Positions 45,053 to 56,076 of a DNA stretch of 64,000 nt are shown here, piece by piece. The DNA comes from Gordionus sp. m RMFG-2023 (lineage: Eukaryota; Nematomorpha; Gordioida; Chordodea; Parachordodidae): the NCBI RefSeq assembly GCF_954871325.1, contig NC_088777.1:31101366-31165365 (forward strand), written 5' to 3'. The first letter of the stretch is position 1; every line of letters begins with the position of its first letter. The notes beneath the pieces were generated by a model, which was given only the letters and a program-made list of their open reading frames with translations, did no database searches and was not told the DNA's origin. Made by a program: the position numbers and the translations under genes.

Positions 45053-46278
45053 TTTGTTATTTTTCAATTATTTGTTATTTGATTTCATATAATTTTTATT
45101 TTTTATTTATGAAAATAATAAAGATATGAAAATGTGCCTTATTTATTTTGCATTTGTAAATTTTTACTTATAAAATATAAGAGCCTACTTGCGATAAATG
45201 AATAATAAATATATCATTTTTAAAAAAATAATAGTTAATATTTCTAAAAAGAAAAGGGGGGGGGGTTTATAGATAAAAAATTTTTAATTCCTAATTAGTA
45301 GTATCTCTGAAGATCTAAATGTTTTCCAAATTTTTTCTATGATATTCATTCTTAAGTATGAATAATTGGATTTTGCATAAGTCATCCACACAATTACCAA
45401 AGAAAAAAAATCAATTAAAATTTATAATGATGCAATAGTGGTAGAAAGTATTTAGAAGGTTTAGCAAGGCCCGCTAACAATCGCTTTAACAATCGTGATA
45501 TGTAAACAAAATATTTGTAAAACTCAGAAATTATGAAAAATAATTTAAAATTTGTCAAGAATTATATCCATGATCTTAAATCAAATAATAATTAAAATCT
45601 TGTGTTTCAAATCAAATTTGATATAAAAAATTTATAGTAGTTACATATTACTTAATATTTTTATAAGATTAGAAAAAAGATATCTGAATGTCTTAAATTT
45701 AAAAATGAGTTCCTTGCTCAATTTTCCCTGTATTTTCCTATTATCTAGCAATCCTTTAAAAAGTTTCAAAGGATATACCACTCATATCTAATACCAAATA
45801 TTATAAACTAAGTTCAAGTTAAAAAAAAAAGAATGAAATATAATAGCAGTATCAATATTAGAGATTTAGAAATATTTTTCTAATTATAAAAACTTTTTAC
45901 TAGTCTGAAAATAAGTATAATTTATTTTATATTTCTAGATTTTTAAGGGTGGAGTCAAAAAGTAATGAAAGAAAAAATTTCTTACTTAATCCAAATATTT
46001 TATAACATCTTTCCAATATCAAAATTTTTTTAAATAGGCTTAAAACAATTTTAAATAAAATTTTCCTCATTGGAATAAAATATAATTGCAGTGACACCTT
46101 ATTACTAGATTCAATGGTTTTAGAAAATCTATTAAATATCCAAAACTTTTTACAAGACTTTAAACATAAATAAAATGTTTTTTTAATTTTTACATTTCAA
46201 GCGTGGTGATAAAAAAAATAAAATTTTTGAACTTTATAATATTAAAAACCACTAAGATTAAATGAAAGTTTAAAAAAA
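45053..46278. other. Non-coding 3 prime part of the large hAT element
   Basis: AT-rich, with a short G run (45256-45267). No reading frame of note and no further inserted element that I can define. Confidence 0.5.
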
Positions 46279-47113
46279 CTTAAAGATGACGATTATGACA
46301 ATTGTCACTTTTCTAAGGTACATATTCACTGAAAACTTAATTTAACATGTTTACAATATATATTTTTACCTATTTGCTTCAAAAAAATTCGACAAAACTT
46401 AAAAATGACGATTATGACAATTGTCACTTTTCTAAGATACACATTCACTGAAAATTTAATATAACATGTTAATATATATATTTTTACCTATTTGCTTCAA
46501 AGAAATTCGAAAAAACTTAAAAATGACGATTATGACAATTGTCACTTTTCTAAGGTACATATTCATTGAAAATTTAATATAACATGTTAATATATATTTT
46601 TTTACCTATTTGCTTCAAAGAAATTCGAAAAAACTTAAAAATGACGATTATGACAATTGTCACTTTTCTAAGGTACATATTCACTGAAAATTAAATTTAA
46701 CATGTTAATATATATATTTTTACCTATTTGCTTCAAAGAAATTGGAAAAAACTTAAAAATGACGATTATGACAATTGTCACTTTTCTAAGGTACATATTC
46801 ACTGAAAATTTAATTTAACATGTTTACAATATATATTTTTACCTATTTGCTTCAAAAAAATTCGACAAAACTTAAAAATGACGATTATGACAATTGTCAC
46901 TTTTCTAAGGTACATATTCACTGAAAATTTAATATAACATGTTAATATATATATTTTTACCTATTTGCTTCAAAGAAATTCGAAAAAACTTAAAAATGAA
47001 GATTATGACAATTGTCACTTTTCTAAGGTACATATTCACTAAAAATTTAATTTAACATGTTCACAAAATATATTTTTATCTATTTGCTTCAAAAAAATTC
47101 GAAAAAACCTAAA
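46279..47113 (-). repeat. Right ~117 bp satellite, seven units
   Basis: Units start with AAAAATGACGATTATGACAA at intervals of about 117-119 bases; each contains GTCACTTTTCTAAGGTACAT and ATTTTTACCTATTTGCTTCA. Inverted counterpart of 36916-37165. Confidence 0.95.
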
Positions 47114-47141
47114 GATGACGATTATGACAAATTTTAACGCA

Positions 47142-47707
47142 AGCCCACCCAGCAAGCTGACCCAGCAAGCCTACGAAACAAGCCGACCCAGCAAGCCGAC
47201 CCAGCAAGCCGACCCAACAAGCCGACCCATCAAGCCGACCCATCAAGCCGACCCAACAAGCCGACCCAGCAAGCCAACCCATCAAGCCGACCCAACAAGC
47301 CGACCCAACAAGCCGACCCAGCAAGCCGACCCATCAAGCCGACCCAGCAAGCCGACCCAACAAGCCGACCCATCAAGCCGACCCAGCAAGCCAACCCATC
47401 AAGCCGACCCAACAAGCCGACCCAACAAGCCGACCCAGCAAGCCGACCCATCAAGCCGACCCATCAAGCCGACCCAGCAAGCCGACCCACCAAGCCGACC
47501 CAACAAGCCGACCCATCAAGCCGACCCAGCAAGCCGACCCACCAAGCCGACCCAACAAGCCGACCCATCAAGCCGACCCAGCAAGCCGACCCACCAAGCC
47601 GACCCAACAAGCCGACCCAGCAAGCCGACCCAACAAGCCGACCCATCAAGCCGACCCACCAAGCCGACCCATCAAGCCGACCCAACAATCCGACCCAGCA
47701 AGCCGAC
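47142..47707 (-). repeat. Right 13 bp minisatellite, about 43 units
   Basis: Units AGCAAGCCGACCC, AACAAGCCGACCC, ATCAAGCCGACCC and ACCAAGCCGACCC, differing mainly at the second base. The 216-codon frame reading DPTSRPSKPTQQ repeats is a by-product of 13 bases times three units equalling 13 codons. Confidence 0.96.
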
Positions 47708-47877
47708 TCATCGGGTCGGCTCAATGGGTCGGCTCATGTGGCCCATTGGGTCGGGTCGGGTCTGATCTATGGCTAAATGGGTTGGCTCGGGTTTAAGGTC
47801 GTTTTTTTCGGCTCAAACCTTGCTGGGTTTTCGGCCAAGCCGACCCGACCCAGCAATTTAACAACACTACTATTTAG

Positions 47878-48240
47878 GTCTCTTACCTACAGGAAATATT
47901 CCATTATTTTCAAATTAAAATGTATTATATAGAAATATTTTCAATTTGATAGCTACATTAAAATCTGACGTTTTAAATTTGAAAAAATCTAATCCATATT
48001 GAATTCGTAATGTGAGATTTTAAAAAAATCTATGAGATTTTGAAATATTGATTAGCCGTGAGATTCTGAATATTTAAATGGCCCCCAATGTATTTGAAGC
48101 GATAAAAATCAAAATCTCATGAAATCACTTTCACACGGTATATGAGCCGTGAGATTTTGATGGTGTGAGAATTCGAAATCTCACGGCAATCACTTTCACA
48201 CGCTACACCGGGACCCTTATTAAAAGTGGAGGGTGTAAGG
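47878..48240 (-). other. Upstream flank of the FLYWCH-MULE gene, with repeated motif
   Basis: Sequence continuous with 36598 before the hAT insertion, so it should carry the promoter and left terminal region of the MULE. 48050-48215 contains three to four copies of CCGTGAGATT and two of ATCACTTTCACACG, which may be its terminal repeat, but no matching end was found near 33150-33370. Confidence 0.45.
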
Positions 48241-48419
48241 GTTCTAGGTGTCATTAAAAAATTTTAGAAATATAAATTTTATTAACTTTTTTCATGGAAT
48301 CATTAATTTTCTTCGCGTTTTTTTTTCAACTTTCTTCCTGGACTTTCATTTTATTTAGAGATTGATATCGTAAATTATTTTCTAGTGTAGGCAATAGTAT
48401 TTTATTATGTAAATTTATA

Positions 48420-49450
48420 AATAGATTTTCCCATAAATATACATTGCATGATGTGCAGCCCATACTCTGCAATTGGCTATTATTGCTAAAAAAATAATCA
48501 CTTTAAAACTATCATTGATAAAGCAGGGGATGTTGCTAAATTTTTAAGAATTCCCACAATTGTAAGAATATTTCAATGAATAAATCATTGACAATGATAG
48601 ATTTGACAACACATTGGTCCTCAATTTGCATGATAACGATTATTAAGTTTGAAAGATTTCTGTAATGATTTTATTATAGGAGCATGTGAAATCATTTTGT
48701 CGGAAAATGATTGGTGACAAATTAAGGACTTTACTAGTGTATTAATTCCTTTAAAAATAACAACATTAAGATTAAAATCAGAACAATTATGTTTACCTGA
48801 TTTTATGGCATATGAATTAGATGCCGATTAGATTTAGAAAGATTTACTAGTCCTTTTTTATATGAAATATTAGAAAACATGAAAATTCGAGAGCAACAAT
48901 ATATGCAAAATAGTTTTTATAAGCTTCTATATATTTAGAACCTCGATATCAAGTTTTTTTTATATTGAACAAACTGGCTAAAGACCATCTTAGGGATTTG
49001 TGGCATACTCAAAACTTAATTATTTACAATATATTGGAGACTATTACAATAATACTTACTGTTGTAGTGATAATAATGATAATTATAGCAACATTGATCA
49101 TCTTGACATTTTACTTTTAGATAGAGAAAAAAAATCAAATTATCATCAGATGCAAAGAGATCAAAAAATGCCTATTACATCTTTAATAGAAAAGTTCTCA
49201 TAAGTTAAGAGAATAAATAAAAAAAACAAATATTTTAAAATTCTGGGAAGAAAATTCTTCAATATATCCAGAATTATATATCTTGTCTAGAATCGTTATG
49301 GCTGTACCGGCCACACAAGTACAATAATTTATGAATTATAAAGATAACTATCTATTTTAGGTAAGCGTAGAACGTGGATTTTCATCTTTGAAATATATAT
49401 TGTCTAATTTACGTGGAAATCTTAAGGATTATGATTGTGCGATTCAATAA
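48420..49450 (+). pseudogene. hAT transposase relic with surviving intron
   Basis: Broken plus-strand gene. Recognisable text: CNWLLLLKK-like CAH region (about 48460), SLTMIDLTTHWSS, LERFTSPFLYEILENMKIRE, and a PRYQVFF landmark near 48935. The C-terminal part gives FWEENSSIYPELYILSRIVM then, across a 42 bp GT-AG intron (49319-49360), ATQ joined to VSVERGFSSLKYILSNLRGN, the hATC motif. Several stops and frame changes precede this. The intron being still excisable shows the relic derives from a spliced gene. Its right element end is probably at 49550-49655. Confidence 0.75.
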
Positions 49451-49549
49451 AACATTTGAAATATAAATTATTGTATTTTTAAAGTTTTTATTTGTAAATT
49501 GAATGTGTTCTAAAAATAAATGAATGAATAAAAAGTCTTATTTTTGAGT

Positions 49550-49655
49550 CATTTTATAAACCTGGACCCGGACCCTGAACCAGGACCTTTTTTAAATTAT
49601 ATTACTGTACCCGGACCTGGAACCTTTTTTTTGTGGAAGGTTTCACATCCCTGAT
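49550..49655 (-). repeat. Right end of the hAT relic
   Basis: GGACCCGGACCCTGAACC and CCCGGACCTGG motifs leading to GGTTTCACATCCCTG; reversed this is CAGGGATGTGAAACC, a typical hAT end. The left counterpart was not found. Confidence 0.55.
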
Positions 49656-49660
49656 TCAAG

Positions 49661-49887
49661 CGTGTAACTCGTTTAATTCAACAAAGTTGAAGAAATTTAA
49701 TAAAATTCGTGAGACCGAGCAATTAAATGATTTCTATAGCCGGAATGAATTAGCAGTGGTTCGAGATAATCTTTAGTGGAATGTCAGAATGGTTATTTTG
49801 AAAACACTTCGACGAATTGTCTTAAATAATTTACCGAGGTCATTCGGAAATGAAGCTATGAATTATATTGTTAGTAAGGGGTTGTGA
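49661..49887 (+). pseudogene. Unrecognised coding-like remnant
   Basis: One frame reads IQACNSFNSTKLKKFNKIRE, TEQLNDFYSRNELAVVRDNL, a TAG, then WNVRMVILKTLRRIVLNNLP and FGNEAMNYIVSKGL. Composition and length of the open frame are unlike the AT-rich background, so it is likely a real protein fragment. I do not recognise the family. It could be a piece of a transposon or of a host gene. Confidence 0.4.
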
Positions 49888-49924
49888 CGATGAAATAAAG
49901 CTGCGTGTCAATGGTTGTTTGAGA

Positions 49925-50760
49925 GGGGGGGGGGGGCACTGTCCACACTATTTTATAAAGCCCCCCCCACCTCAATTTTTTTAAAAATTCTTATGGTTCC
50001 TGGAAATTATTTTTTATATTTATTTAAGAAATTTTTACTAAATAAAAATGTAAATGGAGAGAAATACTGCTTTTCAAATCAATCATTAAATTAACTATTC
50101 ATTCAAGTCTACTGAAATACCCACAATACTTAATGGCATGAACCGTATCACATATTGTAATGAGGAACAAAGTGAAAAGTAAATATAGTTAATTTTGATG
50201 GATAAAGGAGAAAATGATCAAGATGCCAAGCTTCATAATAAAAAAAATGAGCCTTCAAAAAAAATGGAGAGATTTAGTTATTTTTATAGCAAATATTTTA
50301 TAACCGATTTAAATCAGGTATTACCAAATAGGCCAACACTCAAAAAGTCTGGAACAAGATTTTCCTTAAAGTTTTATAAATACGAATAAGTTCAATAATT
50401 TGAAGCTGATGCAGTTTTTGCCTTTTTTGTAAGATCTAAAATAATGGTGCAAACTATACCAAAAATGGTTTCACCAACTGGGATTATGCAGAATTCATGT
50501 AAAAAGAGAATCATAAAACTAAAGAATTTTTCCAATTTTTTTGTATAAACTAGTAACAAATTTAAAAAAATTTAAATCAAGATGACGATTTTAGTTTTAG
50601 ATATAAAAAAATTAAAAACTTTATTGGAAAGCAATATAACTGAAGAGGGATTAGTAAATAAATATTGGATTGTTAAAAAACTATTTGCTAAAAAAATAGA
50701 AAATTATAGAGAATAGGGCTACGCTCTAGTTTAGAAAATTATAAAGACTGAATTATATAA
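49925..50760 (+). pseudogene. N-terminal piece of a TTF-type hAT element
   Basis: Opens with a G run and GGGCACTGTCCACAC, then C run, resembling a hAT end. 50195-50389 reads GENDQDAKLHNKKNEPSKKM, YFITDLNQVLPNRPT and SGTRFSLKFYKYE, followed in another frame by FEADAVFAFFVRSK. This resembles the region leading into the TTF zinc finger of ZMYM1-like hAT proteins (R-x-F-x-x-x-W/F-Y). Related copies lie at about 52780-53090 and 61790-62250. Decayed, no core. Confidence 0.5.
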
Positions 50761-52560
50761 GATTTTGCCAAATTTCTATACCCATTTAAATATTTATTTC
50801 CACATGTTTTTCAAATATGTATTAATATAGATCATCCATATCGATAATATTGTTAATGCTTTATTTATTATTAGTTTTACACTGCTTATTAGATTAAATT
50901 GATACATAATAAATTATATTTTCACTATGTCAGCTAGCAATCAAATTTTGTGTTAAAAATAGAATATCAATATCACTCACTTAATATTAATTTAGCATTA
51001 ACAGTTGAAGCTTAATTGACTATTATTATTTAATTATTTTATAACCCTAATTAAATAATAATCATTTATTAATTGAAAACTAAAAAATTTAATATTGTAA
51101 TTAGCAGAGTTCAAAATGACTAATCAACTGTATATTTATTTTTAAATTTTATTATCATACTTATTCCTAAAAATATTTTCAAGGCCCAAATAAGTATAAT
51201 AAAAAGTAAGTTAGTAGATATACAGTTTATAATCCTCTATTATATACAGTTGTTTATAAAATATTATATAAAATGCCATTTTTATAGACGTATTTGACAG
51301 TTATAATAAATTACAGCTAATATTATAATGAATTTTACTAATAAATGCTTTGATAATAAATATAATAATAATTTGCTTTTAAATATTTAACGCCATCTAT
51401 TTAGTTATAAATAATTTTAAAAATTAAACATTTTATTATTCATTTTACAATAGATGTAATAAATTTGATATCTTTTCTTTTCATTTTACGTTAGGAAAGC
51501 TATTTTTTTCTTTTTCAAAAAACAGTTTTGATTTAAATTTTTAATACAAATATATTTTTGATATTTTTACAAACTACTATTATTTTAAGATATAATATAC
51601 CAACTAGAGGTGGTGCGACAATATATAAAGTCTTAATTGTTTCATCATATCATTCTGTTTTTTATAGTTCCAAAATGTTTCATTTCTAATATGGCATCCT
51701 TGCCGTGTAAATAACTGAAGGCTTCAATATATTTGCACAATTATTTCTTCCAAAGATTTTTAGTGTTTTTATTTTATCAATTTATCCAATATAATAAATT
51801 CTGATACTAGTTTACCTCGTGAGTGTCATGGCTATTACTGCAAATTAACCAGAATCTATTATTTGTGATGCTATGTAATTTAAAATTATTACTACAACGG
51901 CTGAGAGCATTGCATATTTTAGATAAACAATAATGGTCAATGGTGTATTCGTTATATTATATATCATTTAAAATGGATGATAATCTTTTAGAAATTTAAT
52001 ATCTCACATAATTTTCTCGATTACTAATCTAGCTACCATCATATCATCTAAAAGGAAGCTCTAACCACTTAATAGATTTAGGATTTGAATTGGTCGTTTA
52101 TACTCTCTTCTTCGAGAATCGTTGATATGTTTAGGCCTATAAATTTTTCCTTATTAGTCCATTCTATAAATGTGTAAAATGGTAACAGAGGGTTATAATA
52201 GTTTGATAACCTTTTGTCATTAAAAGTTTCTAAGAATTATATTATTGCATTATGTGGTTTTTAAAAAATATTATCAATTGAGGCATATGTATGAAATAAT
52301 TAATCTTTTTTATCACTTGTAATTCTTTAGACGCAATTTTTTTTTATATCAGCAACCGAAAATATGTTATACTGTAATAAATAGATTTTGTATTAAAAAA
52401 ATTTATTTTTAGAAATGTCATGTATTTATTTAACTATTTATATGCCAGTTTATTTTGTATGCATAATATAATAAATGAGAAAATTAAAATTCAGGATATT
52501 TGTTCAGAGTTAACAAATTAAAAAAAAAATAAAATATATTTATATAAAACCCGGCGCCCC
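50761..52560. other. AT-rich, mostly unrecognised
   Basis: 51180-51410 is an inverted relative of about 55560-55800 (TATTTGACAGTTA, TTTAACGCCATCTATTTA). 51600-52350 has mid-complexity sequence that might be decayed minus-strand coding, but I cannot read a family from it. Nothing else. Confidence 0.45.
51180..51410. repeat. Dispersed repeat, inverted copy at 55560-55800
   Basis: Both share AAGTAAG, CCTCTATTATATA, TATTTGACAGTTA and TTTAACGCCATCTATTTA in matching order on opposite strands, with about a quarter of bases changed. Confidence 0.75.
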
Positions 52561-52625
52561 CCATACCCTCCATAAAATTTTTTTAGTTTAGCCCCCTGAG
52601 ATTGTTAAGGCTAGCGACGCCCCTG
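52560..52625 (-). repeat. hAT element end, CAGGGGCGTCGCTAGCC type
   Basis: Reverse strand reads CAGGGGCGTCGCTAGCCTTA followed by a GGGGGC run, a typical end of ZMYM1-like hAT elements. The opposite end was not found. Confidence 0.6.
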
Positions 52626-52779
52626 CACTGCTTAATCATTGATCATAATATTAATTGTAATATAGTTATAAATATTTTCTAATTACCTATAATTTATAAT
52701 TAAATCCTTAACACAGATCCGATTCTAGGCCTATTTTTTAGGCCCATCCACCCCCCCTCAATCAAAAAGATTAAATTAA

Positions 52780-53090
52780 CCCCCCCCCCCCCCCCACACA
52801 CTCCTATCCAAAATATTTTGCACCTACCATCCCAAAAAAATTTAAGCAATATAATGATAGAGAAATAACTGATTTTCAAACCACTATCGGTTTAAAAAAA
52901 ACTAGTAATGAGAAACAAAGAGGAAAAGTAACAGTAGTTAATTTCGATGGAATTCTCAAAATTCAGAATAAGGAAAATGAGCCCGAGCCTCCAAAAACCA
53001 AGAGGTATAATTTTTAGATATTCTTATTACAATTTTACAAATTATTTAAAGCAGATATTACCAAATAGGACAACATTTATTGTTTTTAAA
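52780..53090 (+). pseudogene. Second N-terminal piece of TTF-type hAT
   Basis: After a run of C, the sequence AACAAAGAGGAAAAGTAACA and TTAATTTCGATGGA match 50150-50200, and ending text LKQILPNRTT parallels LNQVLPNRPT. Too decayed for a reading frame. Confidence 0.5.
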
Positions 53091-53167
53091 AAACCCGATT
53101 CAGGTCGATTTTAAAAAATGGCTCAGTTTAAATCATAACCAAAATATTATATAGGTAGCATAGCATG

Positions 53168-53584
53168 CAGTGGCGTAGCTAGGAATTTTCCTCTGAGGGG
53201 GTCCATACATATATAAGATTGAAGGGCTTCGCCCACCAGACCCCCTTTAACGGACCTTCGGCCATTTTGCCCGGACTTCGGCCGGGTTTATCTTAAAAAT
53301 CATAACAATATCTTCGATATTATATAATAAATATAGTTAATGTATCAATAATATATTATTATAATTTAGAAGATTATCACAATGATTTTATAATAATACT
53401 ATCCAGAATAATTTCAATATAATATATTATCCTTCCACGAACATCAAAAATAGAAAAATATAAATATTCATGGTATTTATTTGATATAAAGTAACTTTTA
53501 AGTCTTTTGAACGTATTATCTAAAAAAAAATTTTGCTCTGGGAGGAGTCCAAACCCGAAAACCACCCACGTAGCTACGCCACTG
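53168..53584. mobile_element. hAT MITE (CAGTGGCGTAGC type), TSD ATAGCATG/ATAGCATA
   Basis: Ends CAGTGGCGTAGCTAGG and inverted CAGTGGCGTAGCTACG. Flanks 53160-53167 and 53585-53592 match at seven of eight. Contains CTTCGGCC and GGGCTTCGCCC motifs. A rearranged relative is at 62376-62703 plus 63421 onward. Confidence 0.9.
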
Positions 53585-53592
53585 ATAGCATA

Positions 53593-54734
53593 TGTAGTAA
53601 TATAGAAATTACACGTATAAATTCCTTATAAATTATAATATATAGATAATATTGATATAATGGAAATATGTGTGAATATCTGATATGTTTAATAATGATT
53701 ATATATGTATGTATAATATCGGGTGGTAATGTTTAACTGCCTAACATTATTGCTATGTAGATGGATCTATTATAATATTTTTATATCCGATTAAAGATCC
53801 TTTTAAAATGATACACTTTATTGAATCGACATTGAAGTATGATCTTTTTTTATATTATGATTTGAACAACGAATGATAATTATTAAATAAATTTTAATGA
53901 ATGTGACACTTATTTGATTTAATATGAACAAAGTAATGAATTATTATAATTGCTGACAAAAATTGACTGAATAGATTTGCAAAAGATTAATATTGATAAA
54001 ATAATATGGGTGAATAATTGGTATTAAATGGGAATGGTTCAAAGAAATAGTTGATTTGGCTTCATGATAATTAAGGTTAAATACTTGAATTAAATTGCAG
54101 AAGAATGAAGTATATCCACAATACATTATTAAACAATATGATGAAATTTAAATAATAATTATAAATGGTTGAATAATTTTGGGAATTGTGAATATTTGGA
54201 AATCTGTTGATGATAATTTAACAATAAATTTTATTTATATGAAATTATGGATATGGCAAATAATTTTGGGAATTAATTACTCTTAGAGAAAATTGAACAT
54301 TATTGGAACAATTTTATAAAAACATTTATTACTAATAATAAGTGACAATTACATGGATATTTGGTTTATGAATTATGATTATTGAACTAGGGTAATAATA
54401 TAAACATTTGCAAAATAGATACTGATAAAAAAAACCTAGCTATTTTAGACATAATTATTTAAGTATGATGAGTTGTTAGGCTTTCGAATTACGTTGCCTA
54501 TGCAGAAACTATGGGGCTTCCGTGAGCCAGATATAATCGTAATTGGGTTAAAGGACTAATGATGTGCGATGTAGGGATTTGGGGATTATCTCATGGGTCA
54601 TCCATAGATGATAGCAATGGCCAGTTCAAATAAAAGTGACATCGTAGCAATCCAAGGATGATACCGATCTTTTGGTCAGCTCTAGAATAAAGCTGAACTC
54701 GTGGGCCGTTAAAGCACAATGTCGTGCAAATCAA
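53593..54734. other. AT-rich stretch, then GC-richer unrecognised sequence
   Basis: 53593-53690 matches 61688-61780. 53860-54470 is rich in TTGAA and GGAAT words on the plus strand without a gene. 54480-54734 is GC-richer with no recognisable frame or RNA. Confidence 0.45.
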
Positions 54735-54886
54735 CAATGGACTTGATAACCTAACACCAGTGGGAGATCCATCGAGGTTGATATTCCGGTGGGAAATCAG
54801 GTATATACTGGACTCGATAACGACACTTAGGTGGGAGATCTATCAAGGTTAATACTCCGGTGAGAAATCAAGCATACAATTAAATC
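54735..54886 (+). repeat. Degenerate tandem repeat with GGTGGGAGATC
   Basis: Two units of about 73 bases with GGACT(T/C)GATAAC, GTGGGAGATC and ATTCCGGTGGGAAATCA. The array resumes after the inserted hAT at 61336-61480 (ACTCCGGCGGG, ATTCCGGTGGGAGAT). Confidence 0.7.
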
Positions 54887-56076
54887 CATAGGCGTAGCCA
54901 GAGGGGGGGGCAGGGGGAAATCCCCCCTTTAGAAATTTATCACTTTTTGTGAATATAATTTTAAGCTAAAAAAAACAATCCCTTTTAGTTCTTTCCTCAC
55001 TCCCTGACCCCAAAAAATGTATGCATATAACTTAGACAATAATTTGAAAGAAAGTTGATATTATTTTACAAAACTATTCATCAAAATTTATACATTTTTG
55101 GAAAAAAGCATTTATATATAAAAAAAGGGAACCAAAAATGCTTTTTAAGAAATAGAATATAAGCCAAAGATAAGTCTTAAGTTAAAAGTGAAATGTATTA
55201 TAATTATTAATAATAGATCCATAAAATTACTAAATAATATAATATATCAAATATAGTCTTTTATAAAGTGAGTAATTTTAATTAATTATCTTAATAAAAG
55301 TAAATATAATTATAAAACTATTGATAAAATTAAATCATATATTAAATAAAAAAATTAAAGCACAATACAAAAAGTTGAATATTATATGTCGTTAATTTAT
55401 AAATTATCATATGACAATCAACTTCAAGTAATTCTTACCATATAGCGAATTATATATTTTACAGAATACTATAAAATATTGATAAGGACATCAGAAAATA
55501 TCTTTAAAAGACATTGTGGGATGAATAATATGAAGATTTATTTTTAATATCATTTTTTATTTAAAATAAATAGATGGCGTTAAATAATTGATTGCAAATT
55601 GTTGCTATATTTATTATCAAGAGCATTGATTAGTAAAATTTGTTAAAATATTAACTGTAATATATTCTCTAACTGTCAAATATGTCCGTAAAAATGGAAT
55701 TTTATCTAGTATTTTGTAACCAATTCTATATAATAGAGGAATATCAACTATATGTCTACTTACTTTTTATAAATAAATATCTTATACTTGTTTGGAATAA
55801 ATAATTACCATGCTTTTATATTAATGTATATACAAGTAATTTATAATATTTATATAAACTAATAAAAATATATTTAATATTTGTTCCAGGCTTATTTTTT
55901 TTATAAAAATTAACCTCCTATCTTGGGAGATGATAGACTTACGCCAAATGGCATATTAGCAAGAAATAAAAGTTATATTTTTTCTTATTTATACGCATTT
56001 TCCGAATCGATAAAAAAGTTACGAAAATTTAACGAATCATTTAAAATTTGTATTTATAATAAAATGGATGTATAAA

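Larger units (their letters stand above)
36607..47869 (+). mobile_element. 11.3 kb hAT element with minisatellite ends, TSD CTATTTAG
   Basis: Ends TAGTGTTGTTAAATGG and, inverted, TAGTGTTGTTAAATTG; CTATTTAG sits at both 36599-36606 and 47870-47877, a perfect hAT 8 bp duplication. Just inside both ends lies a 13 bp minisatellite (GGGTCGGCTTGCT type), then a ~117 bp satellite, arranged as mirror images but with different copy numbers. A five-exon BED-finger hAT transposase gene occupies 39510-45052. Many smaller hAT MITEs sit within. Insertion was ~90 bp upstream of the FLYWCH-MULE start codon. The exact duplication suggests a recent move of a large, internally loaded element. Confidence 0.93.

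Noticed and set aside
47115-47765. 216-codon frame rich in PTQQADPTSRPSK
   Set aside because: Pure product of the 13 bp minisatellite; three units give 13 codons in any frame, and similar frames occur on the opposite strand and at 36599-36940.
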